Shown here: positions 21,441-33,326 of the stretch, piece by piece
Layout of the letters: every line of letters starts with the position of its first letter
Numbering within the stretch: the stretch's first letter is position 1
Source of the DNA: Polytrichum commune
Lineage: Eukaryota; Streptophyta; Polytrichopsida; Polytrichales; Polytrichaceae
DNA: 64,000 nucleotides
NCBI GenBank assembly: GCA_950295325.1
Contig: OX485808.1
Span: 18,620,527-18,684,526 of the forward strand
Direction of reading: 5' to 3'
Position numbers and translations under genes: made by a program
The notes under the pieces: generated by a model
What the model saw: only the letters and a program-made list of their open reading frames with translations
Database searches by the model: none
What the model was told of the DNA's origin: nothing

Positions 21441-21832
21441 TCAAAGAAGACAACCAACTCATGACAAAGAACTTCTTTGCGGTAGTGCATTACTTGAAGA
21501 TGTGGCGACACTAGTTGGGGTCGTACAAAGTAAAGGTCTACAAGGACAATGTGTCCTAAAAGTATTTTGACATACAAGTGCAAGTGAGCGCCAAATCATT
21601 GCGCTGGCATGATAGTTTGGCGCTTATGAAGGTGGATTTGGTCCACAAACCGGACCATGGAAATGTGGTGCCGGATGCGCTAAGTAGACCGGATGAGTTC
21701 CAAGCAATGAGAACCATCCAAACCTTGTGGCTAATGTGTGCCGGCGAAGGAAACTTGTGATGCAAGATACGGGAGGGGTAAATTAACTACCCCGAGGCAC
21801 AAAAGCTTTTAGGTGAGCTTCGCAAGAGCAAG

Positions 21833-22819
21833 GTGCTCAAAGAGGCTAAGTTGGTGGACGGATTGTTCAAGTGTAAGCAAAGTCGGGTGTATGTGCCTCA
21901 AGGCAAGTTGAGGCTATCGGTTTTGAAGGAAAAATGTGATAGTCCTATTGCCGGCCATAGAGGAGAAAGAAAAAACCGCCATAGAATGGTGTCATGGAGG
22001 TACCATTGGCGGTGCATAAAGGAGGATATAACCCACTTTGTGAAGGCGTGAATAAAGTGCCAAGAGAACCGAGCCTCTTACCAAAAGCAAGGCGGTTTCT
22101 TGCAACCGTTGCCTATCCCGTCGGCGCCATGGCATAGTATGTGCATGGACTTGATCACAAGTTTGCCGGAGTCACATGGGTATGATGCCATCTTGTTGAT
22201 GGTAGAGCGGTTTGCCAAGTTGGCACACATGGTGCCGATTGTGGGAACCGCCACCGCGTTGGAGACCGCATAGCCTTTTCTCAAAGGATGGTTGAGGCAC
22301 CACGGGTTGCCAAGAGTGATTGTGTGGGATCAAGATCCAAAGTTCACAAGTGCATTTTCAATGCATTTCTCTAAGGAGGTTGTATTGAAACTAAGGTTTA
22401 GCACGGCCGTGTATTCCCAAATGGATGGGAAAACAAAGCGTGTGAATGGAGACTTGAAGCAATACTTGAGGAACTTGGTGGGGGCGGACCAAGGAGATTG
22501 GGCGGACTATGTGGGTCGAGCGGAGTGTAATTGCAATGTAGCCACGCACTTGGCTACCAAGGGGTGGTCTTTCGTGGTGGCTTATGGAGTGGATGCGCTC
22601 CAACCTATTAACCTAGCTCTCGAGGGGGCACATTCAACACTAGAGGTTAACCAAGATGGTGAGGACTTGGCCAAGGATGGTAAACAAGTCTTGGAGATGA
22701 CCAAGTTGTTGGTGGAGAAAGCCCGAAGGTGCTACGGAGTGCTAGTAAATGCCGGAAGACGCGAAGTGGAGAATGAGGTGGGCCATAAGGTGTTGTTGAA
22801 TGTGAACAACTTCACTTAG
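21833..22819 (+). pseudogene. Integrase relic of D
   Basis: Zinc-finger part 21833-22051 ends F-V-K-A-TGA-I-K-C-Q, the TGA standing where the first Cys of the C-x-x-C pair belongs. The catalytic part has C-M-D-L-I-T-S-L-P (about 22142), an amber codon after E-T-A (about 22271), then V-W-D-Q-D-P-K-F and K-T-K-R-V-N. Here the catalytic Glu is replaced (K-T-K instead of K-T-E), an extra lesion shared with E and J. Confidence 0.87.
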
Positions 22820-23103
22820 CCGGAAGGCCTCGCTCCAAAAGTTCATGTCCAAAATTGGAGCTTCATTTTCCATTGTGGAACAAGTGTTCAAGGACATGTA
22901 TAAGTTGGAATTACCGCCGGATATCAAAGTGCATCCGACATTTCATGTCTCATTACGAAAGTCATTTTAGCACGACACCTTGTGGCCCGATCACAAGCAA
23001 GTGATTAGGCCACGTCCCGACCTTGTGGAGGTCATTTGGAACATGAGGTAAGAGGGCATCCTCAAGTGTAGGAAGCCCAAGTGAAAATGAAAGAAAATGT
23101 ACA

Positions 23104-23250
23104 AAGGAGTACTTGGTGAAATGGTGAGGATACCATGAGAAAGAAGCCGTTTGGGTCGCGGCAAGAGACATGATGAACGGCAAGGAATTGGTAAAGCACT
23201 TTGAAGAAACTAAGGCTAAGGATTCCAATAAAATGAAGCGTAGGCATTGA
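23104..23250 (+). pseudogene. Chromodomain relic of D
   Basis: E-Y-L-V-K-W-stop-G-Y-H-E-K-E-A-V-W-V-A-A, ending K-M-K-R-R-H-stop. TGA in the core as in the other broken copies. Confidence 0.78.
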
Positions 23251-24049
23251 TGAGGACATCAATCTCCTTTAGTGGGGGAGAGACGCTAGTAGCACACTTA
23301 GCTTCGAGGCTAATTGCTCCACAACATGAACTTGTTCTTTGGCTTGAGGGAATAAAGTCCAAACTTTAGTGGTGCAAAGAGAAAAGTATGAGATGAGGTC
23401 CTAGTCTTGTACTTGTGCTTGGTTAATGGAAGAGGGGGAATAGATATGCCAAACTAGGTTGGGTAAGCCGAGTAATTGGGGGCCATGGCTTGGAGGGGCC
23501 TTGGATAAAACCAAGAAACTTCTTAATTGTGGGCTTGTCCGGGCGGGGACAAGGTGATGGCGCGTGCTCATAAAAGTGCTACCCGCGAGCTAACGAGAGT
23601 TGGCGCATGGGAGTCATGAACCCATGTCTCGAAAGAGCAAAGTGGGAACCGAGTCGGGCGGGACTTGGCATCACCCCCGTGCGATCGAGGCGTGGCTTAA
23701 CAATGGAAAGCCATCTCGGAGTTGCAACCGAGACAACTTAGTGGAAGCGTTGAGGTCTCGCCTAGATGTGTCACGTTAGGCTAGTGGAGCCTAACGGGGG
23801 AGGCCCCAAAGGAGGGGCAACCCAAGTGAGTCCCAAAGTAGGTGGGTCTAGTGTAGGTTAGGTCCTTGGAGGAGAGATCCAAGGTCGCTAACGGACCACC
23901 TAGGAACGACACCTTTGGGACTATGCCAAATTTGAAGATGCATTGTGGGGGTCGCGCCCTAAGGTAAACACAATGCCGCACCATAGAGGATGGCAACTTG
24001 AGAATTGGTGTGCCGACTACGAGTATAGTCGATGAGGGCATCGACTCCG
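23251..24049 (+). other. 3' untranslated region of D, no gene
   Basis: Starts with GATGAGGACATCAATCTCC and TTTAGTGGGGGAGAGACGC right after the chromodomain stop. Holds the GCGCGTGCTCATAAAAGTGC segment seen in all copies. No ORF worth calling. Confidence 0.6.
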
Positions 24050-24064
24050 TTTGGTGGGGGTGAG
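24050..24064 (+). promoter_or_regulatory. Polypurine tract of D
   Basis: TTTGGTGGGGGTGAG directly before the 3' LTR. Confidence 0.78.
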
Positions 24065-24929
24065 TGTCGCGCACCTCTCCATGAGGAGTGCCCGAAACAC
24101 CATGGGCACAAGGGGGACCCCGGAGTGACACCCGGGACTTGTGGCGCCGTTGGTGAGAGGGCCCAAGTGATCCTAGTGTGGGTGAGGGCCCCGGGCGTTG
24201 GGAACGCCTCCCCACCCACAAAGACTAGGAGGCATGAGGGTAAGGCCATGAGCTATGCGTAGCTCATGGCGTGGTGATTCTAGAATGCTCAAGATCACCT
24301 CAAGCGGAGGTGGGAGCTAGGAGTTATGGCCATTTGAGTGGGGCGCTGTCCCGGGACAGCGCCCTGGTACAGCAGTGCCTGGGAGTGATTCCCGGGACTG
24401 CCAAGGTTCAAACAGGCATAACTTCCTCAAGACTTGCCCGAATGGGGCAAGTGAGGAGTCCATCGGCATCTACGTGAAGCGTAGATGAGGATGGAGTGGT
24501 TGGTTGTTATGATCAGACATCATACAAGGAAGTTATGATGGTCTGAAGCTGCTGGGGGGGTTCTAGGCCCAGCAGCTAAGGGAAAATGTCCACTTGGCCC
24601 CAACTCTTGGTAGAGAGACAAGAGGTTGGTTGGCGGTGGGGTAGGGGCTCCGTGTAGAGTCCTAGAGGCTTATATGGGTGAGGTGGTGTGGCCTCACCCA
24701 CCCGAGGCCGAACGGCAAGGCCTCCATGGGCATTGGCCCATTGTGAGGCCATAGTTGCCTAGTATGGTTCGGGTTGTTGTAGTGTTGCTCCGGCAACGCG
24801 ATGATCAACATAGGATTGGACTTCCATGGATGGAAGTCCACATTGGGGAAATGGGTTACCGATTAAGGGGTGAGTCCCGAAAGCAAAGTAGGAGGGTTGG
24901 TTCCCTCCTATGAACTATTGGTCCGGGGT
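24065..24929 (+). repeat. 3' LTR of D, first part
   Basis: Matches the D 5' LTR base for base by eye up to GGTCCGGGGT, after which the sequence switches to another LTR subtype. Confidence 0.93.
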
Positions 24930-25818
24930 AAGAGGAGCTATCCATTAGCATGGCGGAATGCGAAGGGTTAGCGCTCGTAACCTTTGCTAGAAACGAAAAT
25001 TGGCAAGATGGTCAAGGGGGACTAGCAAGGGTTGCGACAGGTCCTCCTACCATAGGAGTCCTTGTCAATTTGAACTTCAATTCTTTGCCATTATGACACA
25101 TCATAATGCACCGCAAGCACACCGGCATGCACCTCACATCTATCATGTGAGTTTCAAAGGAGGCGGCCTTCACAATGACATGCATTTCATCTATTTCACA
25201 TGGTGTGAAATTTTGACAAAAATCCAATGTCCCACATTGAAAGGTTACATGCATCGCGGCCTCCTTTGTCTCATGCGGTTTGCCCTTACCAAACCGCACC
25301 TTGGTGGGCTTGCCCGCTCTACCAATCGGCAAGCCCCAACTCCCTTATGAATTTTGGGCTCAAGAAGGCATGGCTTGCCTCTTTATCAACCCATTAGACG
25401 TTTGTCCCATTCATTTGAGCCTCAAGATATAAAATAGTTGGCCTTGGCTTAAGGCTACTAGCCTTGGCCACAAAGCCATCGTCTAACATTTGGTCCTCGG
25501 CAACACCATGAGTTTGGCTTGGTCCGCAAGGCCAACTTTTAACACTCCGTCCGTGGCACAAATATGATCTAGCTTGGTACCACCAAACCACCTTCTCACA
25601 TTTTGTCCACGGCACGAGCTAGCATGATTTGCCTTGGTATAATGGGCCAAACTACTTGCGCTCATTTCCTTGGGGCCTCTTTCGGCTAAACCCACTTTGT
25701 GGTGATGTGCCGTCCAACTTCTTCTTAGGAACATCGGCTTCAATGCTCTTCAAATCTTTATGATTCGCACTACGTCCTCAAGATGCTTTGGGGTCTTGAA
25801 CATGGTTTTCACCACATG
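24930..25818. other. Foreign filler inside the 3' LTR of D
   Basis: 24930-25039 is the last 110 bp of an LTR of a different subtype (AAGAGGAGCTATCC, GAAACGAAAATTGG), ending at GCGACA. 25040-25818 is protease-gag sequence of another copy on the opposite strand, including a shortened 56-bp array. After the filler the D LTR restarts at AAGCAAAGTAGG, so 49 bp (24881-24929) appear again at 25819-25867. Confidence 0.85.
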
Positions 25819-25978
25819 AAGCAAAGTAGGAGGGTTGGTTCCCTCCTATGAACTATTGGTCCGGGGTTAAAGGAGCTAACCATTAGCATGGCGGTATGCG
25901 AAGGGTTAGGCACTCGTAACCTTTGCTAGAATTGAAAATTGGCAAGATGGTCAAGGGGGACTAGCAAGGGTTGCGACA
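25819..25978 (+). repeat. 3' LTR of D, final part
   Basis: 160 bp identical by eye to 18796-18955, followed directly by the TSD AAAGG. Confidence 0.93.
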
Positions 25979-26643
25979 AAAGGTGTCGTTCCTAGGTGGT
26001 CCGTTAGCGACCTTGGATCTTTCATCCAAGGACCTAACCTATACTAGACCAACCTACTTTGGGACTCACTTGGGTTGCCCCTCCTTTGGGGCCTCCCCCG
26101 TTAGGCTCCACTAGCCTAACGTGACACATCTAGGCGAGACCTCAACGCTTCCACTAAGTTGTCTCGGTTGCAACTCCGAGATGGCTTTCCATTGTTAAGC
26201 CATGCCTCGATCGCACGGGGGTGATGCCAAGTCCCGCCCGACTCGGTTCCCACTTTGCTCTTTCGAGACATGGGTTCATGACTCCCATGCGCCAACTCTC
26301 GTTAGCTCGCGGGTAGCACTTTTATGAGCACGCGCCATCACCTTCCCCCGCCCGGACAAGCCCACAACTAAGAAGTTTCTTGGTTTTATCCAAGGCCCCT
26401 CCAAGCCATGGCTCCCAATTACTCGGCTTACCCAACCTAGTTTGGCATGTCTATTCCCCCTCTTCCATTAACCAAGCACAAGTACAAGACTAGGACCTCA
26501 TCTCATACTTTTCTCTTTGCACCACTAAAGTTTGGACTTTATTCCCTCAAGCCAAAGAACAAGTTCATGTTGTGGAGTAATTAACCTCGAAGCTAAGTGT
26601 GCTACTAGCGTCTCTCCCCCACTAAAGGAGATTGATGTCCTCA

Positions 26644-26790
26644 TCAATGCCTACGCTTCTTTTTATTGGAATCCTTAGCCTTAGTTTCTTCAAAGTGCTT
26701 CACCTATTCATTGGTGTTCACCATGTCTCTTGCCGCCACCCAAGCGGTTTCTTTTTCATGGTATCCTCACCATTTCACCAAGTACTCTTT
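26644..26790 (-). pseudogene. Chromodomain relic of C
   Basis: Minus-strand E-Y-L-V-K-W-stop-G-Y-H-E-K-E-T-A-W, ending in K-R-R-H-stop. Confidence 0.75.
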
Positions 26791-27194
26791 TGTACATTTT
26801 TTTTCATTTTCACTTGGGCTTCCTACACTTGAGGGTGCCCTCCTACCTCATGTTCCAAATGACCTCCATAAGGTCGGGAGGTGGCCTAATCACTTGCTTG
26901 TGATCGGGCCACAAGGTGTCGTCCTAAAATGACTTTCGTATTGAGACATGAAATGTCGGATGCACTTTGATCTCCGGCGGTAATTCCAACTTATACATGT
27001 CCTTGAACACTTGTTCCACAATGGAAAACGAAGCTCCAATTTTGGACATGGACTTTTGAAGTAAGGCCTTTGGGCAAGGTGAAGTTGTCCACATTCAACA
27101 ACACCTTATTGGCCCACCTCATACTCCACTTCGCGTCTTCCGGCATTGACTTGCACTTCGTAGCACATTCGGGCTTTCTCCACCAACAACTTGG

Positions 27195-28061
27195 TCATCT
27201 CCAAGACTTGTTTACATTCTTGGCCAAGTCCTCACCATCTTGGTTGAACTCTAGTGTTGAATGTGCCCCCTCGAGAGCTAGGTTAATAGGTTGGAGCGCA
27301 TCCACTCCATAAGCCACCACCAAAGACCACCCCTTGGTAGCCAAGTGCGTGGCTACATTGCAATTACACTCCGCTCGACCCACATAGTCCGCCCAATCTC
27401 CTTGGTCCGCCCCCACCAAGTTCCTCAAGTATTGCTTCAAGACTCCATTCACATGCTCCGCTTTCCCATTCATTTGGGAATGCAAGGCCGTGCTAAACCT
27501 TAGTTTCATTCCGACCTCCTTAGAGAAATGCATTGAAAATGCACTTGTGAACTTTGGATCTTGATCCCACACAATCACTCTTGGCAACCCGTGGTGCCTC
27601 AACCATCCTTTGAGAAAAGGCTACGCGGTCTCCAACGCGGTGGCGGTTCCCACAATCGGCACCATGTGTGCCAACTTGGCAAACCGCTCTACCATCAACA
27701 AGATGGCATCATACCCATGTGACTCCGGCAAACTTGTGATCAAGTCCATGCACATACTATGCCATGGCGCCGACGAGATAGGCAACGGTTGTAAGAAACC
27801 GCCTTGCTTTTGGTAAGAGGCTCGGTTCACTTGGCACTTTATTCACGCCTTCACAAAGTGGGTTATATCCTCCTTTATGCACCGCCAATGGTACCTCCAT
27901 GACACCATTCTATGGCGGTTGTTTCTTTCTCCTTTATGGCCGGCAATAGGACTATCACATTTTTCCTTCAAAACCGATAGCCTCAACTTGCCTTGAGGCA
28001 CATACACCCGACTTTGCTTACACTTGAACAATCCGTCCACCAACTTAACCTCTTTGAGCAC
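27195..28061 (-). pseudogene. Integrase relic of C
   Basis: 27843-28061 zinc-finger part; 27621-27830 first catalytic Asp (C-M-D-L-I); 27195-27602 second Asp (V-W-D-Q-D-P-K-F) and Glu (K-A-E-H-V-N). The same TGA and TAG interruptions as other copies. The stop at the zinc finger is followed by in-frame I-K-C-Q, as in D. Confidence 0.86.
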
Positions 28062-28454
28062 CTTGCTCTTGCGAAGCTCACCTAAAAGCTTTTGTGCCTC
28101 GGGGTAGTAAATTTACCCCTCCCGTATCTTGCATCACAAGTTTCCTTCGCCGGCACACATTAGCCACAAGGTTTGGATGGTTCTCATTGCTTGGAACTCA
28201 TCCGGTCTACTTAGCGCATCCGGCACCACATTTCCATGGTCCGGTTTGTGGACCAAATCCACCTTCATAAGCGCCAAACTATCATGCCACCGCAATGACT
28301 TGGCGCTCACTTGCGCTTGAATGTCAAAATTCTTTTAGGACACATTGTCCATGTAGACCTTTGTTTTGTGCAACCCCAAATAGTGTGGCCACATCTTCAA
28401 GCAATGCACTACGGCAAAGAAGTTCTTTGTCATGAGTTGGTTGTCTTCTTTGAC

Positions 28455-29135
28455 AACCATCGAGCCTCAAGCCCCCATATGCAAAGGCCATCCATCTTAC
28501 ATTAACAATCCATCATTGGCATTGGCAAAGTTACTCGCCCCCGTATGCACCTCAAAAGGTTTGTCAAACTCCATGAACTTGAGCACGGGCGGCGAATAGA
28601 ACTTGGTGTTAAACTCCCCAAAGACTCGTGACAAACATCATCCCACTCTTGGGATAGCCATTTCTTCCACAAGTCGCACAAGGTGGGACAACCATCGAGC
28701 TTCATGCTCTCATATGCAATGGCCATCTTTTTTTTTTTACATCCACATCCGCCAAATAAAGTCTCTCGCCCCCGTATGCACCTCAAAAGGTATGTCAAAC
28801 TCCGCGAACTTGAGCACGGGCGGCGAAGAGAACTTCGTCTTAAGCTCCTCAATGGCTTGGTGGCACGGCTCATCCCACTCTTGGGATAGCCATTTCTTGC
28901 ACAAGCCGGACAAGGTTCGACAACCATGGAGCTTAATGCTCTCATAAGCAATGGTCATCCATCTTGGATCAACATCCGCCAATGATAAAGTCCTTCGTCT
29001 CCATGTGCACCTGAAAATGCTTATGAAAACCCGGAAATTTAACCACATCTTGTGAAGGGAACTTGCTCTTGAGCTTTCCAAGGGCTTGGTGACAAGGCTC
29101 ATCCCACTCTTGGAATAGCCATTTCCTCAATAAGT
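28455..29135 (-). repeat. 229-bp tandem array of C, three units
   Basis: GGGATAGCC or GGAATAGCC at 28651, 28883 and 29112 (spacings 232, 229). A long T run sits at about 28728. Confidence 0.94.
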
Positions 29136-29519
29136 CGAGTAAGGCCCTAGCAACCTTAAAACAAATCTAGAATGAAGTGGTGGTAGTAGTCGGCTAGGCC
29201 AACCAATGACCTAAGCTTTTTTTTTTTGAGTCAAGCACCAATTCTCCTCTTGGATTGCCTTGAAATTCTTCATGTTTGTCCACCAACTTCCTTTGTCACC
29301 ACATGCCTCAAGAACTCAATTTCTTCTTGAGCAAAGTTGCAATTCACTTCTTGGGGGTAACATTTTGAACAACACATTGGTGAATACATTCTTGTATCTC
29401 ACCAACATCCCACAAGTATGGTTTGGGGGAGGCCCATCTTTCCTAGCCTCCCCATGAGTTCCTTGGAGTTGCTTCAATTGAACCACGACCATTATATTTA
29501 CCATATTTCATTTGGTCCA

Positions 29520-29960
29520 TTAAGACCAAATTCAACTTGGATCCTCCTACCATAGGAGTCCTTGTCAATTTGAACCTCAATTCTTTGCCATTATGACACA
29601 TCATAATGCACGGTAAGCACACCGGCCAAGTCTCATTAATTGGTCATAACGATATCGTGGCTAAGTTTTGTTTGGTTAGCTGTAAGGAAGCCTCTTTTAA
29701 TGTCCCGTCATACTGCACCCGAGAAACTTGCACCTCACATCTATCATGTGAGTTTCAAAGAAGGTGGCCTTCACAATGACATGCATTTCATCTATTTCAC
29801 ATGGTGTGAAATTTTAATAAAATTCCAATGTCCCACATTGAAAGGTTACATGCATCGCGGCCTCCTTTGTCTCATGCGGTTCGCCCTTTCCAAACCGCAC
29901 CTTGGTGGGCTTCACCACTCTACCAATCGGCAAACCCCAGCTCCCTTGTGAGCTTTGGGG
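29520..29960 (-). pseudogene. Retropepsin relic of C, with a foreign insert
   Basis: Same protease run as other copies (Q-C-G-T-L, K-P-T-K-V-R-F-G-K-G) but interrupted by 101 bp not seen in any other copy (29626-29726). Confidence 0.7.
29626..29726. other. 101-bp sequence unique to C
   Basis: In other copies ACACCGG is followed directly by CTTGCACCTCACATC; here a stretch beginning CCAAGTCTCATTAATTGG intervenes. No clear TSD or terminal repeats. Confidence 0.8.
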
Positions 29961-30059
29961 TCATGAAAGAATGCCTTAACTCTTTGTCAACCCATGAGAC
30001 AAGCCTCCCATTCATTTGAGCCTCAAGGTACAAAATACTTGGCCTCGGCTTAAGGCTAC

Positions 30060-30390
30060 TAGCCTTGGCCACAAAGCCATCGTCCAACATTTGGTCCTCG
30101 GCAACTTGGCTTGGCTTGGTCCGCAAAGCCAACTTTAAACATTTCGTCCGCGGGACAAATTGGTTTGGTGCCACAAAACCAATTTCTAATAATTTGTCCG
30201 CAAAACAAACATGTTTTGCCTTGGTAGTACAAAGCCACCTTCCCACACTCCGTCCGCGGCACAAACATGAATTGCCTTGGTAGGACAAACCCACCTCCCA
30301 ACATTCCGTCCGCGGCACAAGTATGATTTGCTTTGGAAGCATAAATCCACCTTTCAACATTCCGTCCGCGGCACCAACATGTTTTGCCTA
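30060..30390 (-). repeat. ~56-bp tandem array of C
   Basis: Six units; minus-strand frames 30059-30409 and 29920-30360 are both open through it, as in D. Confidence 0.9.
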
Positions 30391-30429
30391 AGTAAAATGG
30401 ACCAAACAATTTGCACTCATTTCTTTGGC

Positions 30430-31020
30430 ACCTAATTTGGCTAAAGCCACTTGTGGTGATGCGCCGCCAAACTTCTCTTTGGGACCATTGGCTTCAATGC
30501 TCTTGCAAACTTGATGGTCCCCACCGTGTCCTCAAGAAGCCTTGGGGACTTAAACAAGGCATCCACCACCCGCTTTTAAAACCCCACCTAAAAGGATGCA
30601 TTTCTTAGAAAGCTCGTCCGTTTTAGGTGTATCCTTCATTTGTGCGTTTGAATAGCGCACATAGGCCTTAAGAGGCCCCGGGTGCCTCATTAGCACTAAA
30701 TTCATTCCAACATCAATACCTTCCAAGCATTTCGAATTGGAATTTCAATCCAACATTAATGCCCTCCAAGGTTTTGGGTGCTTTCGGTAGTCTAGGCCCC
30801 AAATGTTTTTTGAGGTTTGCGGGAGCCCTTTTCAAAGCACTCCTCCATTTTCCTTACCAAATCCACCCTCATGCCCACCATTGTCATTTGAACCAATGGT
30901 ATGGTCAAATTCCACTTGCACATGATCCTTGTTCCAATTTGAGCCTCACAACCTTTTGGAAACCCCGGGCTCACCATCATAACCCGCATTTTTGATACCC
31001 ATGTTTCCCTCAAAGTGCAA
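30430..31020 (-). pseudogene. gag relic of C
   Basis: Minus strand; 30792-31013 gives R-E-T-W-V-S-K-M-R-V-M-M-V-S-P-G-F-P-K-G-C, then stops. Confidence 0.6.
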
Positions 31021-31039
31021 GCTCAAACCTTGGAACCCT

Positions 31040-31051
31040 GCTCTGATACCA
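31040..31051 (-). promoter_or_regulatory. Primer-binding site of C
   Basis: TGGTATCAGAGC on the minus strand, with a CG spacer to the LTR. Confidence 0.92.
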
Positions 31052-31053
31052 CG

Positions 31054-32045
31054 TGTCGCAACCCTTGCTAGCCCCCCTTGACAATCTTGCCAATTTTCAT
31101 TTCTACCAAAGGTTACGAGCGCTAACCATTCGCATTCCGCCATGCTAATGGATAGCTCCTCTTACCCCGGACCAATAGTTCATAGGAGGGAACCAACCCT
31201 CCTACTTTGCTTTCGGGACTCACCCCTTAATCGCTAACCAACCCCTTTAATCGGTAACCAATCCTTAGATGTGGACTTCCATCCATGGAAGTCCAATCCC
31301 ATGTTGATCATCGCGTTGCCGGAGCAACACTACAACAACCCGAACCATACTAGGCAACTATGGCCTCACATTAGGCCAATGCCAATGGAGGCCGTGCCGT
31401 TCGGCCTCGGGTGGGTGAGGCCACACCACCTCACCCATATAAGCCTCTAGGACCCTACGCGGGGCCCCTACCCCACCGTCAACCAACCTCTTGTCTCCCT
31501 ACCAAGAGTTGGGGCCAAGTGGACAATTTCCTTTAGCTGCTGGGCCTAGAACCCCCCAGCAGCTTCAGACCATCATAACTTCCTTGTATGATGTCTGATC
31601 ATAACAACCAACCGCTCCATCCTCATCTACGCTTCACGTAGATGCCGATGGACTCCTCACTTGCTCCATTCGAGCAAGTCTTGGGGAAGTTATGCCTGTT
31701 TGAACCTTGGCAGTCCCGGGAATCCCTCCCAGGCACTGCTGTAGCAGGGCGCTGTCCCGGGACAGCGCCCCACTCAAATGGCCATAACTCCTAGCTCACA
31801 CCTCCGATTGAGGTGTTCTTGAGCATTCTAGAATCACCACGCCATGAGCTACGCATAGCTCATGGCCTTACCCTTATGCCTCCTAGTCTTCGTGGGTGGG
31901 AGGCGTTCCCAACGCCCGGGGCCCTCACCCACACTAGGATCACTTGGGCCCTCTCACCAACGGCGCCACAAGTCCCGGGTGTCACTCCGGGGTCCCCCTT
32001 GTGCCCATGGTGTTTCGGGCACTCCTCATGGAGAGGTGCGCGACA
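31054..32045 (-). repeat. 5' LTR of C
   Basis: 992 bp, differing from the 16835 LTR at two bases by eye (near 31791 and 31871). Confidence 0.95.
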
Positions 32046-33326
32046 CAATGTGTCTTAAAAGAATTTTGACATTCAAGCGCAAGTGAGCGCCAAGTCATTG
32101 CGGTGGCATGATAGTTTGGCGCTTATGAACGTGGATTTGATCCACAAACCGGACCGTGGAAATGTGGTGCCGGATGCGCGAAGTAGACCGGAAAAATTCC
32201 AAGCAATGAGAACCATCCAAACCTTGTGGCTAATGTGTGCCGGCAAAGGAAACTTGTGATGCAAGATACGGGAGGGGTAAATTAACTACCCCAAAGCACA
32301 AAAGCTTTTAGGTGAGCTTCGCAAGAGCAAGGTGCTCAAAGAGGTTAAGTTGGTAGACGGATTGTTCAAGTGCAAGCAAAGTTGGGTGTATGTGCCACAA
32401 GGCAAGTTGAGGCTATCGGTTTTGAAGGAGGAATTTGATAGTCCTATTGCCGGCCTTAGAGGAGAAAGAAAAAATCGCCATAGAATGGTATCATGGAGGT
32501 GCCATTGGCAGTGCATAAAGGAAGATATAGCCTACTTTGTGAAGGCTTGAATCAAAGTGCCAAGTGAACCGAGCCTCTTACCAAAAGCAAGGCGGTTTCT
32601 TGCAACCGTTGCCTATCCCGTCGGCGCCATAGCATAGTATGTGCATGGACTTGATCACAAGTTTGCCGGAGTCACATGGATATGATGCCATCTTGTTGAT
32701 GGTTGAGCGGTTTGCCAAGTTGGCACACATGGTGCCGATTGTGGGAACCGCCACCGCGTTGGAGACCGCATAGCCTTTTCTCAAAGGATGGTTGAGGCAC
32801 CACGGGTTGCCAAGAGTGATTGTGTGGGATCAAGATCCAAAGTTCACAAGTGCATTTTCAATGCATTTCTCTAAGGAGGTCGGAATGAAACTAAGGTTTA
32901 GCACGGCCTTGGATTCCCAAATGGATGAGAAAACGGAGCGTGTGAATGGAGTCTTGAAGCAATACTTGAGGAACTTGGTGGGGGCGGACCAAGGAGATTG
33001 GGCGGACTATGTGGGTCGAGCGGAGTGTAATTGCAATGTAGCCACGCACTTGGCTACCAAGGGGTGGTCTTTCGTGGTGGCTTATGGAGTGGATGCGCTC
33101 CAACCTATTAACCTAGCTCTCGAGGGGGCACATTCAACACTAGAGTTCAACCAAGATGGTGAGGACTTGGCCAAGAAGCGTGAACAAGTCTTGGAGATGA
33201 CCAAGTTGTTGGTGGAGAAAGCCCGAAGGTGCTACGCAGTGCAAATCAATGCTGGAAGACGCGAAGTGGAGTATGAGGTGGGCCAATAAGGTGTTGTTGA
33301 AAGTGGACAACTTCACCTTGCCCAAA
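32046..33326 (+). pseudogene. Element B, RNase H end and integrase relic
   Basis: Continues the RNase H relic from 16834 (CAATGTGTCTTAAAAG). Zinc-finger part 32332-32550; first Asp (M-D-L-I-T-S-L-P) about 32645; amber codon after E-T-A; 32792-33289 has V-W-D-Q-D-P-K-F and K-T-E-R-V-N. It is cut by E at CCAAA, and the C-terminal part resumes at 40387. Confidence 0.87.

Larger units (their letters stand above)
17980..25978 (+). mobile_element. Element D: plus-strand copy inside C, with a 938-bp filler in its 3' LTR
   Basis: TSD AAAGG at 17975-17979 and 25979-25983 restores the uninterrupted CCCAAAGGTGTCGTTCC of C. 5' LTR 17980-18955; primer site 18958-18969; gag relic; 56-bp array; protease relic; RT scar; three-unit array; integrase relic 21833-22819; chromodomain relic 23104-23250; 3' untranslated region 23251-24049; purine tract; 3' LTR split as 24065-24929 and 25819-25978. 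By eye the two LTRs are identical outside the filler, so D is very young. Confidence 0.92.
16835..32045 (-). mobile_element. Element C: minus-strand copy inside B, itself split by D
   Basis: TSD CAATG at 16830-16834 and 32046-32050. Without D it is about 7.2 kb: 3' LTR 16835-17826; 3' untranslated region 17827-17979 and 25979-26643; chromodomain relic 26644-26790; integrase relic 27195-28061; RNase H relic and array to about 29135; RT scar; protease relic; 56-bp array; gag relic; primer site 31040-31051; 5' LTR 31054-32045. Its LTRs carry an extra copy of a TTTAATCGGTAACC segment and are 992 bp long. They differ by two bases by eye. Confidence 0.93.

Noticed and set aside
24032-24262. 72-76 codon sense-strand frame at the start of each LTR (M-R-A-S-T-P-F-G-G-G).
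   Set aside because: It spans the purine tract and U3, upstream of the likely transcription start in the 5' LTR, and varies in length between copies. It is explained by GC-rich sequence with few stops.
25040-25818. A separate minus-strand element nested in D.
   Set aside because: It has no LTRs or TSD of its own and joins the end of a foreign LTR directly; the 49-bp duplication of D LTR sequence fits a copied filler better.
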